A stretch of DNA of 64,000 nt from Fremontodendron californicum (GCA_030761205.1 JAULJL010000039.1:3358001-3422000); one strand, 5' to 3'; positions 22,157 to 35,386 are shown, counted from the first letter of the stretch. Translations and numbers: made by a program. The notes: a model not told the origin generated them from the letters alone.

Positions 22157-22974
22157 CACTACAAGATAACGTCGATTTACCGATGGAAACATCACCGACG
22201 GAATGTTTTCGATGGTAAAAAAATTCATTACCGACCGAATTTTGATTATTACCGACGAAAATCCGTCAGTAATGTTACCGATGGAATTTTTCAGCATTTC
22301 CTAGGGAAAAAGAATATTACCGACGGATTATTAGCTACAGATACATTCCGTCGGTGATTTCCGTCGGTAAAAGTTTGGCGCGAACGACCTAGATTCCCGC
22401 CAAATTTTTACCGACGGAATTTCGAGAATTACCGTCGAAAAATCCATCGGTAAAAATTTTACACCGTTTTAGAAATAATTTTTGACCGTTCACATCTTTA
22501 CCGACGGAATTAGGTTTATTACCGACGGACTATCCGTCGGTAATAGTTTTTCCTAGATTTTTAATAAATAATAAATGTAAATTTATTAAAAAATTAATTA
22601 AGTTTTTAAAGTGAACGGTCAGAAAGTATTACCGACAGATTCCGTCGATAATACCACAATTTCGTCGGTGAAAGTTCATTCCGTCTGTAATACATCACCG
22701 ATGGAAAAATGATAATACCGACGGATGGAATTTGAAATCCCGCCCAAAATATTACCGACGGAAATTCTGTGGGTAATACCTACATTCTGTCGGTGAAAGT
22801 TTATTCCGTCGGTGAAACATAACCGACGGAAGATGGTATTACCGACTGATGTTCCGTCGGTAATATATTATTACCAGCGGATTACATTTGAAATCCCGCC
22901 AAAAGTATTACCGACGAAAATTCCGTCGGTAATAACCCTATTCCGTCGGTGAAAGTCTTGGCCATAACTTAATG

Positions 22975-23330
22975 CCCGAGACTTCTTTCCTCATTTTCTC
23001 TCTTTCTCCCTTCGCCGTCCGACCCCTTCGTTGTCGCCGTCCGACCGTCCCTCACGAGCCATCACCGTCGCTGCCACCGTCGTCGTCGTCCGACCACCGG
23101 GTCTGTTTCTATTCTCTCTCTTCTTTTAATTTCGTTTTTGATTTTTGATATTGTTTGATAAAATGTTGTTTTCGTTTTTGATTTTTGGTTTTGATATTGT
23201 TTGATAAATTGTTGTTATTGATTTTGTAATTAAGTTCGAGCCACCGCGGTCACCGTCCGACCGTCCCCCACGAGGCACCACCGTCGCTGCCACCGCCGGA
23301 ACTGTCCGACCACCACGCCTGGGTATGAGT
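22975..23330 (+). promoter_or_regulatory. GC-rich leader of CACTA element 2
   Basis: After the left subterminal repeats, a CT-rich stretch leads into two related GC-rich blocks (about 23,010-23,100 and 23,238-23,318), each with GTCCGACCGTCC and ACCACCGTCGCTGCCACCG-like words. They stand out against the AT-rich element and probably form the transposase 5' leader; the block is duplicated about 220 bp apart. No protein was recognised. Confidence 0.45.
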
Positions 23331-24130
23331 TGTTTGATAAATTGTTGAAATTGTTAATGTGTATATTGTTGAAATTGTTAATATGTATATTGTGTTAATT
23401 TTTCAATAGTATATTATGTTGAGTTGAAATTGTTAATGGGTATGAGTTGAAATTGTGTTTATGTATATTGTTGAAATTGTTAATGTGTATATTGTTGAAA
23501 TAATAGTTTATTTATAATTATAATTTTAAAAGATAATATTAATAAAATTTGTAATTCTAATAATAACAAAATAGTATTGTAGGCAAGTGGAAATTATTAA
23601 TATATTTAAATTAATTGTGTAGGAAAATTGTTAATGTGTTATAATAAATGAAACTTTATTTATAATATAGTAATAAATATATAAATATAAATATAAATTA
23701 AATAATAATAATTGTTTATTTATAATTATGATTTAAAAAAATATTATTAAAAAATATATAAAATTCTAATAATAAAAAAAAATAGTATTATAGGCAAGTG
23801 AAAATTATTAATATATTTAAATTAATTGTGTAGAAAATTTGTTAATTGTGTAGGAAAATTGTTAATGTGTTTTAAGAAATAAAACTTCATTTATAATATA
23901 TACTAATAAACATAAAAATTTAAATTGAATAATAATAATAGTTTAATTGTAATATAATTTAAAAGTATTAAATTAAAAATATATAAAATTTTAATATTAA
24001 AAGAAGAGTATTTTAGGCAAGTGGAAATAATTAATATTTTTAAATTATTTGTGTAGGAAAATTGTTAATTGTGTAAGAGTTAGAATAAGTAAAACTTATT
24101 TTATAATATATAATAATTTAAAAAGATAAT
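23330..24130. repeat. Degenerate tandem repeats of about 210-220 bp inside CACTA element 2
   Basis: TAGGCAAGTGGAAATTATTAA-like sequence recurs near 23,580, 23,791 and 24,012, each followed by TTGTGTAGGAAAATTGTTAAT. Before this, TATTGTTGAAATTGTTAATGTG recurs several times (23,340-23,500). This is AT-rich 5' intronic or leader DNA ahead of the transposase. Confidence 0.65.
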
Positions 24131-24195
24131 ATTTTCAATTTGTTATTTTGATTTTTGTGTTATTGTATTATTGATAGTTTACTTAGGCTTAGAGT

Positions 24196-27100
24196 ATGGA
24201 GCATGATAAATCTTGGATCTATAGGTGGTTGGACGACCCTCAATATATTAGTAATGAGTATTGAATGGAGTTGAAGAATTCTTAGGTTTTGCATATGCTC
24301 ACAGCGAGTACGTAAAGGATAATAGAATTAGATGCCCTTGTGTGAAGTGTCAGAATAATCGATTTGCAGAAATTGATGATGTGCATAAACACTTGTATTA
24401 TAGAGGGTTTAAGGAGAATTACTATATTTGGGATGTACATGGTGAAAGTCATCGAGGTCAGTCATCAAGGATGCATAATGATGAAGTCGAGACGATAAGT
24501 GACGATGAAACAGATAATCCTTATGCTAAAATGGTTATGGATGCTCTAAACCCGAATCTGAATTTAGGTGGTAATTACAATGTTGATGAGACCATGGTTC
24601 AAGATGATCAACCGAATTTAAGTTCAAGCAACTTTTATTCATTGATGAATGAAGTAGATGAACCGTTGTAGTCAGGATGTACAAAACACACAACTTTATC
24701 TGCTGTGTCACAACTGTTAAATGTGAAGTCTGAATTAAACATGAGTGAATCGTGTTTCAATCGTTTGATGATTATGATAAAAGGGATGTTGTCAGAAAGT
24801 GATAATTTACCTGATAATTTTTACCGAATGAAGAAGAAGATGGCCAAATTTGGACTTCACTATCAGAAGATACATGCATGCAACAACAAGTGCATGTTGT
24901 TTTATAATGACTCGGTTGACTTAGAATTTTGTTCCGTATGTGGCCATTCTCGTTATAAACCAAGCAAATCAAGTGTTAGAAAGTCAAAAAGAATTCCTTA
25001 TAAGATTCTTCATTATTTGCCATTGATTCCGAGACTTCAAAGATTATTTATGTCAACGGTTACAACTGAGAATATGACATGGCATGCGCATAACCGGAGG
25101 GATGATGGAGTGTTGAGATACCGAGTTGATGGTGAAGCATGGCAAGACTTCAATCGTACGTATCCGTCTTTTGTAGTGGAATCTCGAAATGTCAGATTGG
25201 GTTTATGTTCAGACGGGTTTTGTACGTTTACTCATGGAGCAAAACCGTACTCTTGTTGGCCGGTAATTGCTTTGTGTATATAATTTACCACCGTGGATGT
25301 GTATGAAGCAACCATATTTAATTCTAATATGGTAATTCCGGGTCCGAATAATCTATCACGGAATATTAATGTTTTCTTCAGACCATTGAAAGATGAGTTG
25401 AAATTATTGTGGAATCATGGTGTTTCGAGTTATGATGGGTATAGGAAACAAAATTTTATATTAAGAGCTGCATTGTTATGGATGATTAATGACTTTCCTG
25501 TCTACGACATGTTATCAGGATGGAGCACACACGATCGATTGGCTTGTCCTTATTGTATGGAAGAAGTTAAGTCATTCAGATTGCATTATGGCAGGAAACC
25601 ATGTTTTTTTTTATTGTCATCGGCAGTTCTTGCCTTTAAATCATCCTTTTAGAAGACAAAGAGATAAATTTTGTCGAAGAGTTGAGCATGATTCTCCAAT
25701 TGAGCGATTATCTGGTGAGGCAATTCTGGAAAGGATAGATAGCATTCCGAATATCACATTTGGGAGTAAATTATGTGAACAGAAGTCGATTGGATTCGGA
25801 GAATGTCACAATTGGACGAAAAAGACTATTTTTTGGGAGTTACCTTATTGGCATACCAATTTCATTCGTCATAATTTGGATGTGATGCATATTGAGAAAA
25901 ACGTGTTTGATAACGTGTTCAACACAATGATGGATGTGAAGGGCAAAACAAAAGACAATATAAAGGCCAGAATGGATTTACCGTTGCTTTGCAAACGGTC
26001 AGAATTAGAATTGGTGGAAAGTAATGGAAAAACGTACAAGCCTAAAGCTAGTTACACATTAAACAGGAAAGATCAAAAAAAAGTTTGTACTTGGGTAAAA
26101 GAATTACGACTTCCCAATGGATTTGTTTCGAATATCGGCCGATGTGCAAATATGGTTGATGGGAGGTTTTATGGCATGAAAAGCCATGACTGTCATATTT
26201 TTATGCAGCGGTTACTTCCAATTGGATTTCGAGATTTGATACCTAACACAATCTGGTATGCAATTACTGAGCTATCTCATTTTTTTAGACTTATGCTCTA
26301 CAGAAATTCATATGGACCAGATGGAGTTCTTGGAAACCAATATTGTTGAGACCATTTGCAAGTTGAAAAAAATATTTCCTCCAGCCTTTTTTGATTCAAT
26401 GGAACATTTGCCTATTCACCTACCTTATGAGGCAAAAGTTGGTGGACCTGTCCATTATCGTTGGATGTATCCATTCGAAAGGTAATTAACAAAGAATGTA
26501 CGTAATCTTTTACATTATTTACTTTATTGAATTGAACATTTGTTAATTTAGTATTTGTTTTTGAATCTTAGATTTCTATATCATCTAAAGAGAAAAGTGA
26601 AAAATCTCGCATGTGTTGAAGGGTCAATAGTTGAGGCGTATATAATGGAAGAAATTTCATTGTTCTGCGCCTTATACTTTGAACCAAATGTTGAAACAAT
26701 ATTTACTCAGGTGCCCCGAAATAATGATGGAGGAGATGTCGATCCCATGGGACGACTCTCAGTTTTCACACATGAAGGAAGATCTTTTGGTCCGAAAAAA
26801 ACGAAGGCTCGTTACTTAGAGCACGATGAGTACGATGCAGCTGAATTATATGTATTAATGAATTGTGAATAAGTCATACCTTATATTGAGTAAGAGATTT
26901 ACTGTTCTCTCAAATATTAATTGTGAAATTACGTTATATAATTAAATTAGAGAAACTAATTATGTACCCAATCTTTTTTAAGGTGTTTGATGAGATAGTG
27001 AAAATCGATGCACCGAACATTACAGATGGTGAGTTGGAGAAAGTCCGTGCAGGTAGATTTAGAAAATGTTTAAGGACTACGTAAGTATTCTTTAATTTCT

Positions 27101-27910
27101 ATGTTTGGCTAATGCTTGATACAATTTGATAGTTCACCGTTCATAGGTTCAGCAAGATTCAAGTCAACATAACTCTCGTATAGTTAAGTTATCTTATGGT
27201 CCAGGACGTATGGGTTGGTGTTATTCTGGATATTTCGTTAATGGTTTCAAGTTCCATACTTTAGATTATGGAAAAAATTGAAAAATCATGAATAGCGGTG
27301 TATGCGTCAAAGGCGACTGTTATAACGATTTTTCGCATGACTTTTATGGAATGTTGTTAGACATTATGGAGTTAGAATATTTTGGTGTGGGAATTCGGGT
27401 CGTACTTTTTAAATGTCGATGATTTGATACGGATAAAGGAATTTGGGTAGATCCTCATAATGGGCTTGTTGAAATAAAGTACAGGTCAATACTTGCTTGT
27501 AATGAACCTTTTGTTTTAGCTCATCAATATCAACAAGTGTATTACAGTTCTTATCCATCGAATAGAAGAGAACGTCGAGATTGGTGGGCTATGTTCAAAA
27601 CAAAGGCTAGGAGTAGATTTGACATTGGATCTCGTGCAGGAGAAATAATTGATCTAAATGAAAGAGTTTATCAACAAATGGATGTGCCTATTCCCACCAT
27701 TGTAACATATTCAGAAGATCTTGACAATCCTCAACTTTTGGTTCATGGTGATTTCGAAAAAGTAAACATTAATATTCAGAGAACAAATGAAGAAGGAAAT
27801 GACGAGGACGAAGACGAAGAAGAAGAAGAAGAAGATGAAGATGAAGAAGTAGATATGATGACAGCGATGACAATGAAGCTGATGAGAACGACGAGAATGA
27901 TGATGATTAG
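24196..27910 (+). pseudogene. TNP2-type CACTA transposase (Transposase_21 family), multiply disrupted
   Basis: ATG at 24,196 starts MEHDKSWIYRWLDD, the transposase-associated N-terminal domain; a lost T near 24,260 shifts the frame to NGVEEFLGFAYAHS. That frame runs to a TAG at 24,669-24,671 and on to 25,283 (CSVCGHSRYKP, the zinc-ribbon-like region). Further shifts lie near 25,283, 25,320 and in the T-run at 25,604-25,613. The catalytic Transposase_21 core follows (HNLDVMHIEKNVFDNVF). A DUF4218-like part (FFDSMEHLPIHLPYEA) is split by a GT-AG intron (26,482-26,571) before KVKNLACVEGSI. DUF4216-like sequence (about 27,200-27,545; YFVNGFKFHTLDYG) has two stops. An acidic tail (EDEDEEEEEEDEDEE) ends it. 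In the family this protein cuts the CACTA ends. This copy cannot make it. Confidence 0.92.
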
Positions 27911-28027
27911 AAAGTTAATATTATTTATTCATTTTGTAATTACATGATCTCTCAAGTAATATATTTTATGTGTATTCAATATTTATATTTATTAAAAAAG
28001 TTAATATTTTTCATTTTACATGTAAAA

Positions 28028-30248
28028 TGCGAGGAACAGGGCGTAAAACTACTGGAAAGAAGAAATCGAGTTCTATGTGGGATGCATTTCGACCATCTGG
28101 AGGATCGTCCTCGGGGCATGGTACACCAAAGTTGCCACATGCGTCTTCTCCTCCTTACGGCCTCCACCGTGACAGTTGTCGCCTTATTCGACTCCATTGC
28201 TACATACTCAATCTGCAGTACCTCCATCGCCACTGCATCCCTCTGCACTGCCTCCGTCTATAGTGGATCCGTCCAGATTGCCTCCCTCTACAGTGGCACC
28301 GTCCACATCGACTCCCGCTCCACTTCCACGGCCGACACTTACTCTGGCGACTCAGGCAGATCCCTCGTTACAGGCATCTACGTCACCGCTGGATGAAATT
28401 TCACAGTATTTACTTAATGAGCCAGCATCGACGTATTTCACGGATGATGGCACGGGGCAGTAGACAGAGGTACCTGCATCACATCCTACACCGTCTATCG
28501 GTACTACAACTGAGCAGAGAAAACAAGGTAGAGGTCGGACAAAAGGATTACCGACACTGAATAATCCGGATGACAGGTTTCGACTGTCAATTCTTCAAAA
28601 CACGTAAGTTAATATTATTTCGATAATTTCATTATTTGAGTAAAATAAATTATTGTCCACTAACACGTATCCTTGATTTTAGGACTTTCACGGAGTATGT
28701 AAAATCCATCATTGCCTCCATCATCAGACAACACTATAATAGAACGTGGCCTACTTGGTCGAAGATACCTGTTGACGTGAAACTGTCTATGTGGACTATA
28801 TTTGAGATATGATTTGGTTAAAAGTCAAATTATAATTTAATTAGGTTTAATACTATATATTAATTCATAATGTCTTATTGTAGAGAAAATGCCAGTGGCC
28901 TCCCAAGCAGACACCATTGGTTAGGAAATTATGGGAAGCCACATGCAAGGAACGATTCAAGGACATGATGAATTTTGAGAGGGATAATGCCATGTTCTTT
29001 TTTCAAACGAATCGAATAGAATACTGCAAAGGTTACAGGTGTGATTGGATAGCAGTCGATATTTGGGATGAACTGATTGATAGCGTCTAGAGTACCGACG
29101 CTTGAAAAAATAGGTCCCAAAAGGCCAAGGGTAATAGGAACACGGAGAAAGATGGCAACATTACAAAGCACACTGGTGGATCAGTTCCTTTTCTAGTTAG
29201 CGGTGAAAGGATGGTAAGATTTATCTTTGTTTTACAATTTATTGTTTAAAAATTTTATCGTATAAACTATGTGAATTTTTATTGGTTTAACATAATTTTC
29301 TCTCTTCTTTTAATTTGTAGTCACAAGAGTTGCAGCGCAACGTGACTTTCTTGGAGTTGTTTAACAAAATCCATAAACGTACAAAAGGTCAGGGTGATTA
29401 CGTAGACAACAAGTCTAAAGCTGTAACTGTAAGTATTTAACTTTATCAATACTTTATATATTACATTAATTGATTATACCAGATATTTGTGTTTATGTAC
29501 GTGTTCATTACAATATCACATATTAATTGTTTAAATATTTAAATATTTGTGATTGTAGGAAAATTATACTGCTTCATTGCAGCAAAAATATGGAGACGAT
29601 ACGTCTTCATATCCCGATTTCGACCCTCAATCCTGGTCTAATGCTATTGGGGGCATTGAGACTACGCGGACGCATGTTTATGGGTTTGGAACGAGACCGA
29701 AGAGAGGGCAAATTTTCGATCCACCTGGCAGTCACCAAAGTTCAGATGCAGCCAGTTACGCTCCATGTGGTCCTAGTACTACACAGCAGTCGACAGCAGT
29801 GCCGTCTGAGAACTATCATGCATTGAGGTCCGATGTCTCGCAAATCCAGACCTCAATCGTGAGACTTGAGAATATCGTGACTAGCTGAAATACGATAATC
29901 ATACCTTTACTGCAGTCACAGATAGCAGTTGCATTAGGCGAGATCGAAACTCAAGTTGCTGGACTCAATGCTGCCTTAGGCATGGGTGTTGGATCGAGTG
30001 CTGTCGGAGTCGGTACAGGACTGAGTGCTGTCGGAGTCGATGCTGCTGGAGGCATGGCTGCTGGACTAGGATTGACTGCTGTCGGTGCTAGAGTGAGTGC
30101 TGCCGGAGTCGGTGCTGTCGGAGGTGATGTCGGAGTCGGAGGTATGGGTGCTGTCGGAGGATTGAAAGCTGCCGAAGGTGATGTCGGAGGTGATGCCGGA
30201 TGCAATGCTGAGGTAGACAGTGAAGCTGATGACAGCAGTACCTCGTGA
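28028..30248 (+). pseudogene. Second CACTA gene (Transposase_24-type), disrupted
   Basis: ATG at 28,028 gives MRGTGRKTTGKKKSSSMWDA, then a Pro-rich stretch in a shifted frame (28,176-28,463) ending in a TAG. Exons bounded by GT-AG follow: TLNNPDDRFRLSILQNT to about 28,602; TFTEYVKSIIASIIRQHY from 28,682; KCQWPPKQTPLVRKLWEAT from about 28,882, the Transposase_24 core; LELFNKIHKRTKGQGDYVD (about 29,321-29,430); and NYTASLQQKYGDDTSSYPDF from 29,558. A stop falls at 29,886-29,888. The last part (29,982-30,248) is an imperfect repeat of GCTGTCGGAGTCGG coding Gly/Val/Ala. Such proteins accompany TNP2 and are thought to bind element ends. Confidence 0.82.
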
Positions 30249-30834
30249 TGAGTTTTTTTTTTTTATATATTTGAGAGATACATTTGAATATTATTTTATT
30301 TATATTTTTATGTATTTCATTTTATTTTTTATGCTGTAATTATATAAAATTTTCTTTTTATTTTTAAATTTTTTAAATAATTTTATTTTTAAATATTTAT
30401 TTTAAATTTTTTTTTCAAAAAAAAAAAATTACCGACGGAACATTCTATCGATAATAACTTATTACCAACCAAACCCATCTGTCGGAATATGAATTACCGA
30501 CGGAATACATCCGTCGGTAAAACTATCACCGACGAAATATTCCGTTACAATTTTTTGTCGGTAAAGAAAAGAACAATGGAACTTTTTCGTCAGTGATAAG
30601 ATAATACCGACGGAATTTTTCGTCGGTAAAGAAAATCAATACCGACGGAATATTCCGTCGGTAAAGAAACTTTATCGACAAATTTTTATTTACCGACCAA
30701 ATTAGTAAAACCAACTTAAGTATCACCGACAAAATTTTCCGACGGAATTTTTCGTCGGTAAAACGCTTTACCGACGGAATGCAGACTTTTACCGACGGAT
30801 TATTACGTTGGTAAAAGTCTGTCCTCTTGTAGTG

Positions 30835-31400
30835 ATCTGACTGCCTCTTGAATCTGAAGAAAAACTTGTTGTTCTAAACACTGTCCTCTATTCGGATCAT
30901 ACATTCTTCTATTCCTTTCCCCCCAAATCTGATAGATGCAAACGTTCCAAGCAATTCGTAATATTACTGAGATTAAAGCTTTGCCTTCAAGTCTACAGAC
31001 TACCCATTGCAACTCTTCATTCCCGTTGTCAATCTCTCTATGAACATTACAAGCCTGCAAAATCTTCCTCTATATGTTTTTAGAATAGTCACATTAAAAA
31101 AAAAATATATGATCTCTAGTCTTCATATCAAGTTGACAGAAGACACATTTCCCTCTAATAATAATCTCCAATGAGATTAATATGTTTTTATTTAAGAATG
31201 ATCATCCAAGTGATTAGTGTATATTTGGTAATGCGATATTGAAACCATATTGTTCTATGTCAGCGCCTACCTTTTCAGGTTTACTTTTAAGTTCCTTCCA
31301 TACATAAGTTAAAAAATAGCTTGTATCAAGGACAGTCCAAATCTTTACACCATCTTTTTGTTGTACTAACCGTAAAAGCAATTTGTTTAAGATAAAGAAG
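30835..31400 (-). pseudogene. LINE ORF2 fragment (zf-RVT region), right of CACTA element 2
   Basis: On the minus strand, ARVEGKALISV-like sequence and RIAWNVCIYQIWGERNRR with CVFCQLDMKTRDHIFF upstream match the zf-RVT end of plant LINE ORF2. A frame break lies near 31,060-31,090. Sequence to about 31,400 (KIWTVLDTSYF, VWKELKSKPE) continues the likeness weakly. The endonuclease and most of the RT are missing, so this copy is 5'-truncated or eroded. Confidence 0.75.
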
Positions 31401-32757
31401 CTTTCTTTAATTCCAACTACAGTTAGGTCTATTTCTCCATAATCAATGTACCGTTCTTGACTTTTGCTTCATTTTGAAATGTGGTGGAAAGGGATTCCCA
31501 CCGCGCCAAAACTTCAAAATGAAACTGAAGTCTTATGAATTCAATGATAAAATGACGTTTCGGTGAAGCATCCAGATGAAGCATTTTTAGTTGGTAGCAA
31601 AATATATGCATGATCGGATGCGGCCAATGAAGCCAACAAGAAAGCTACTGTTTTTGTTCTTTTTGATCTTCTAAAAATGAACTGATTAGCATGCATGCAA
31701 CCTTGATTAGCAGAATCTGATTCTTGCGAAGTCCCAACTACTGGCAATTCAATTCTTTAAGCTAAATCAAACAAATAGCCTATATACTCTTACCATGTTG
31801 GCCTGCAATATCTCATCTCATTTGTGACTTTTCTTTTTTTTTGAAAAATGACAAGTCCATCTAAGGGCATCAAAACCCTCTCCATTTCCAACAAGACTAT
31901 TGTGCTTCGACTTAGACTCCATTTGGATGGACGGTGAAATTAAAAATAGCGGTGAGATTGAGTACTGTAATGGTGAGATTAAAATCAGTGGTGGGATATG
32001 TGTTTGGATTCAAAAGTAACGGTGGTGGTGAGAATAAAAAATGACCATTAAAGACATTAAATTAAAATGTGTATATATATATATAATAAATAATTATAAA
32101 TTATTAAAATTATATTTATGTTAAATAATAATAGTTAAAAAATTATTAAAATTATATTTATATTAAAAAATAAATTAATATAATATAATGATTTAAAATA
32201 ATTAATTTAAATAAAATAAAATAATGAAAAAGGTAAAAAAAAAAATTCTTCTCTCCATCAAAGGTCTAGTAAAACCACTCGACCCTTACTTCTCCAATTG
32301 GACTGGAGGAGCCGATAAGAGTTTAACTCTCATTGAAAATGCATCCAAATACACCTCAGTAAAGATGCTGACCAGTGGGAGGAAATCTCCTCACAAAACC
32401 CATTGGATTCCATCGCGCATCCAAGACCCTTAGTTATTGGTTCCATTTCGTTTGGTATCTTAAGGTTCAAGAGAACAAGTTTGTTCACATATCCACTTGT
32501 TTGATTTTGGTTAGCTTCCTCGGGTGCTCAATTAGACAATTTTTTTTTTTAATTATTATTATTTTGGTTAATGAAACATGCATAAAGGTAAGAGATTAAA
32601 AAAAATTATTCTTTTTTAGGATATGATTTTGTTAATGTCTCATTTCATAAACTTCACGCTTCTCACCTCAAAATTTACTAGAGATTTTTTTGTGTGTAAA
32701 AGTGGAAAAGTGTTATTTGACTTTTTGGGATTTCTATACAAAGACAAAATAGATTTA
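31401..32757. other. Intergenic DNA, unassigned
   Basis: No gene was recognised. Positions 31,430-31,760 are less AT-rich with a 68-codon minus-strand open frame of no known family. Positions 31,910-32,040 (CTCCATTTGGATGGACGG, GGTGAGATTAAAA repeats) look like one end of a TTTGGATGG-type MITE whose other end may be near 33,830 (CATCCAAACGAAC). Confidence 0.4.
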
Positions 32758-33147
32758 GGGTTAGTTTAGCATTATTGTTAAAATAATTTTGTGTTAAAAA
32801 AATTCGAGTTGAAAAAAATGTATTTATAAAGTATGATAAAAAAATGTGGTTTAAAAACTTTTAAGTGTTTAGCATTTTTGTGAAAAAATATTGTAGGAAA
32901 TTGAAATGTCAAAAAAAGATATGTTTAAAATAATAAAAGTGTAGAGATGTGAGGATAATAAAATCATTTTATCCAAAAGTCAGCTTTTAAAGTCCAAAAA
33001 CTATATTTTTTGCCTTTTTGGTTTGGGTTTTCAAATCATGGTTTCAACAGCATAAGCCAAAGTTTTTTATCTGTTTAGCATTACATTTGCGGTGAAAAGT
33101 AATTTTTAACTTAAAAAATTGTGCCAAAAACAATGCTAAACGAGACC
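32758..33147. mobile_element. Tourist-like MITE (PIF/Harbinger type), copy A
   Basis: 390 bp with ends GGGTTAGTTTAGCATTATTG and CAATGCTAAACGAGACC, flanked by TTA on both sides (32,755-32,757; 33,148-33,150), the TSD length and type of PIF/Harbinger elements. Shares ends and internal words (TTTTGAAGT/CACAAAAATGC, ATGGTTT) with copies B and C. Confidence 0.88.
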
Positions 33148-33150
33148 TTA

Positions 33151-35378
33151 AATTTACACACAAGACAAAAAAAAATAGTACTTTTATATAAAAAAAAAAA
33201 GTACATATAATATTCGAAATTTCAAAATCCAAGTTGGTACTTTTGTTTATATTTTTAATGGATAATTTAGTGAATAACGGATAAGAGGAATCCAAATCCG
33301 AATCCGAATTCCAAATGAAACGTTACATTTCGGCAATGTTGAAATCTTAGATTGAATGCCCTTCCAATTGAATTCTGGGTGCATTTGAATTGCATTTACG
33401 GTGCACTTATTCTCCCTCCCTTGCCACGATTTTTTTTCTTTATTTTTTTTTCAATAATTTTTTATTTAAAAATTTTAAATTATTTATTTTTGTTAAATAT
33501 TTCATTTTTTATTTTTAGGTTTTTACTTTACTTTTCAATTTTTTATTTAATATATAAACAAATTTATATAATTATATAATAATTAATTAATTTAAATATT
33601 TAAATAAATATATAAAATAATATTTAAATATTAAATCTTATTAATATATACATATATAAATAATCTATTAATATATTTTTAGATAAATATCTTTAATGAT
33701 TAATTTTTTTTTCACCGTCACATTATTTTATTATTTAAACACATATTTATTATTAATTTTAATTTTATTATTATAATAATTAATTTAACCGTTATTATTA
33801 TTTTTAATTCTATCGAAATTAATTTTTAAATCATCCAAACGAACACAAAATCAGAATAGACGAGTTAGACAGGACAGCTGAAAGGTGGCGCAGCGGTGCT
33901 TTTCATGAATCATTTTCATATTGACCAAAATGCCCTTTTATCCCAAAAATCTTGCGTCTGAGACGACAGATTAGAGCTTTTACGTGTTTTTCGGTGGACA
34001 GAAAAGACGCTGGTCAAGTGGTCATCATCCGAATTTTCATGCTTGTGCCTCCAATGTGGGCCTTACTGCCCATTTGACCAATAATTAGTGGGTAGGGGTA
34101 GTACGGTCATTTACTTATTGGTTAAGTAAACTACACCATTTATCTCCTTATTATGATCTGTTATTATTCCATTCATCTTTTATCTATATCTATAATGTTA
34201 TAAAATATTTGATTAAATTAATGTTACGAGTTAAGTGATATTAATTAAATTAAAAATAAAATATATAAAAAATAAATAAAATTATTTTAACAAATATATA
34301 ATTAAAAGTATTTGTTTTTTTTTTTCACTTAAAAAATAATTAACTATCCACTTTTTTAAAAAAAATTACTCATCTTTTTACTTTAAAAAAAAATCATATT
34401 TTTAATACACTATTTCTTTTGAAAGATAAATTTTAAAAAAATTCCCCGTGTGTCAAATTCTAATTATTATTAAAATATCTAATTATGTTTGATCCACAAG
34501 TTAAGAGACACTAACTCAATTAAAAAAAATTAAAATCAAAATTAAAATAATAACAAAATTTTAAAAGTAGGTGTATTATTTCTTTTTAAATTTTTATTAT
34601 TTAAAAAGTTAAAAATTATCTACTTTTATCATAAAAACCATTTTAATAACTTCTCTTTTATATATATTTTTTTAAAACTTACCTATATCATGGATGTATC
34701 AAATTCTAATATTGTTATTTAAAAAAAGTTATTCATCTTTTTTTTTTTAAGTTATGTACTTTTTTAAAAAAAAAATTACCCATTTTCTTTTCTCTCAAAA
34801 CATTTTTTCACATATTTTTTTCACTCATAAAATGGATGTATCAATTAATGGAATTTTGTTTCTTATAATTTTTTTGGTGAATTTTCTTTTTTATAATATC
34901 TCAAATCTCAATGCCCTTTTAAAGGTATTTTTTTATTGAGTTAAAAAGGACTAAAAATAATTATTTTAAGATATAATTTGTCATTTTTTAATTTTGGAAT
35001 ACAATGTTTTGTTTTGATTAATTTAATATTTTAATTGTTTTGGTTTTGATTATTAAGAAAGAATGGATTACAAAAAAAATTATCAAATTTTTTATAATAA
35101 GATCAAATTTTCAGGTTTTATAATACTTTTCCTGGGCGATCTTAACTTATCAATTTTTTATAGTTAAGTTAATTTAGTCATTTTTGATTAACTCATTTAA
35201 AAAAAGGTATTTTCGTGATCTTCATTTTTGTCACGTTTCCAACTTTTCTTAATCAATATAAAATTCAAAAAGTTGAATATATTCATGTAATTTGATAATA
35301 AATGATAGTATATCTTTTGATAATTCAAGATAAGTAAAAAATAAAATAATTTAAATATCAAAATTTGTCTAGCAAAAC
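33151..35378. other. Very AT-rich intergenic DNA
   Basis: No gene. Long A/T stretches and degenerate inverted words. ACTAACTCAATTAAA and AGTTAAGTGATATTAAT near 34,220-34,520 resemble the motif pair at 7,894-8,300. A short non-AT block at 33,850-34,100 shows no coding signal. Confidence 0.5.
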
Positions 35379-35386
35379 ATGTTCAC

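Larger units (their letters stand above)
22157..30834 (+). mobile_element. CACTA (En/Spm-type) element 2, autonomous-size, decayed, 8.7 kb
   Basis: Starts CACTACAAGATAACG and ends CTCTTGTAGTG, with 3-bp TSD ATC at 22,154-22,156 and 30,835-30,837. Subterminal repeats of ACCGACGGA/TCCGTCGGT crowd 22,157-22,960 and 30,430-30,834. Inside are a TNP2-type transposase gene and a Transposase_24-type gene, both on the plus strand and both broken. It sits in a LINE relic. It could once have driven element 1, which has the same termini and subterminal motif. Confidence 0.96.

Noticed and set aside
29951..30205. Pro/Ala-rich minus-strand frame in CACTA element 2
   Set aside because: It is the antisense shadow of the GCTGTCGGAGTCGG repeat coding on the plus strand.
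31541..31747. 68-codon minus-strand frame beside the LINE fragment
   Set aside because: No domain, no splice context and no link to the LINE frame.
33352..33579. Phe/Ile/Leu-rich frame resembling a membrane protein
   Set aside because: A/T-rich DNA yields such frames by chance; no start context, codon signal or homologue is evident.
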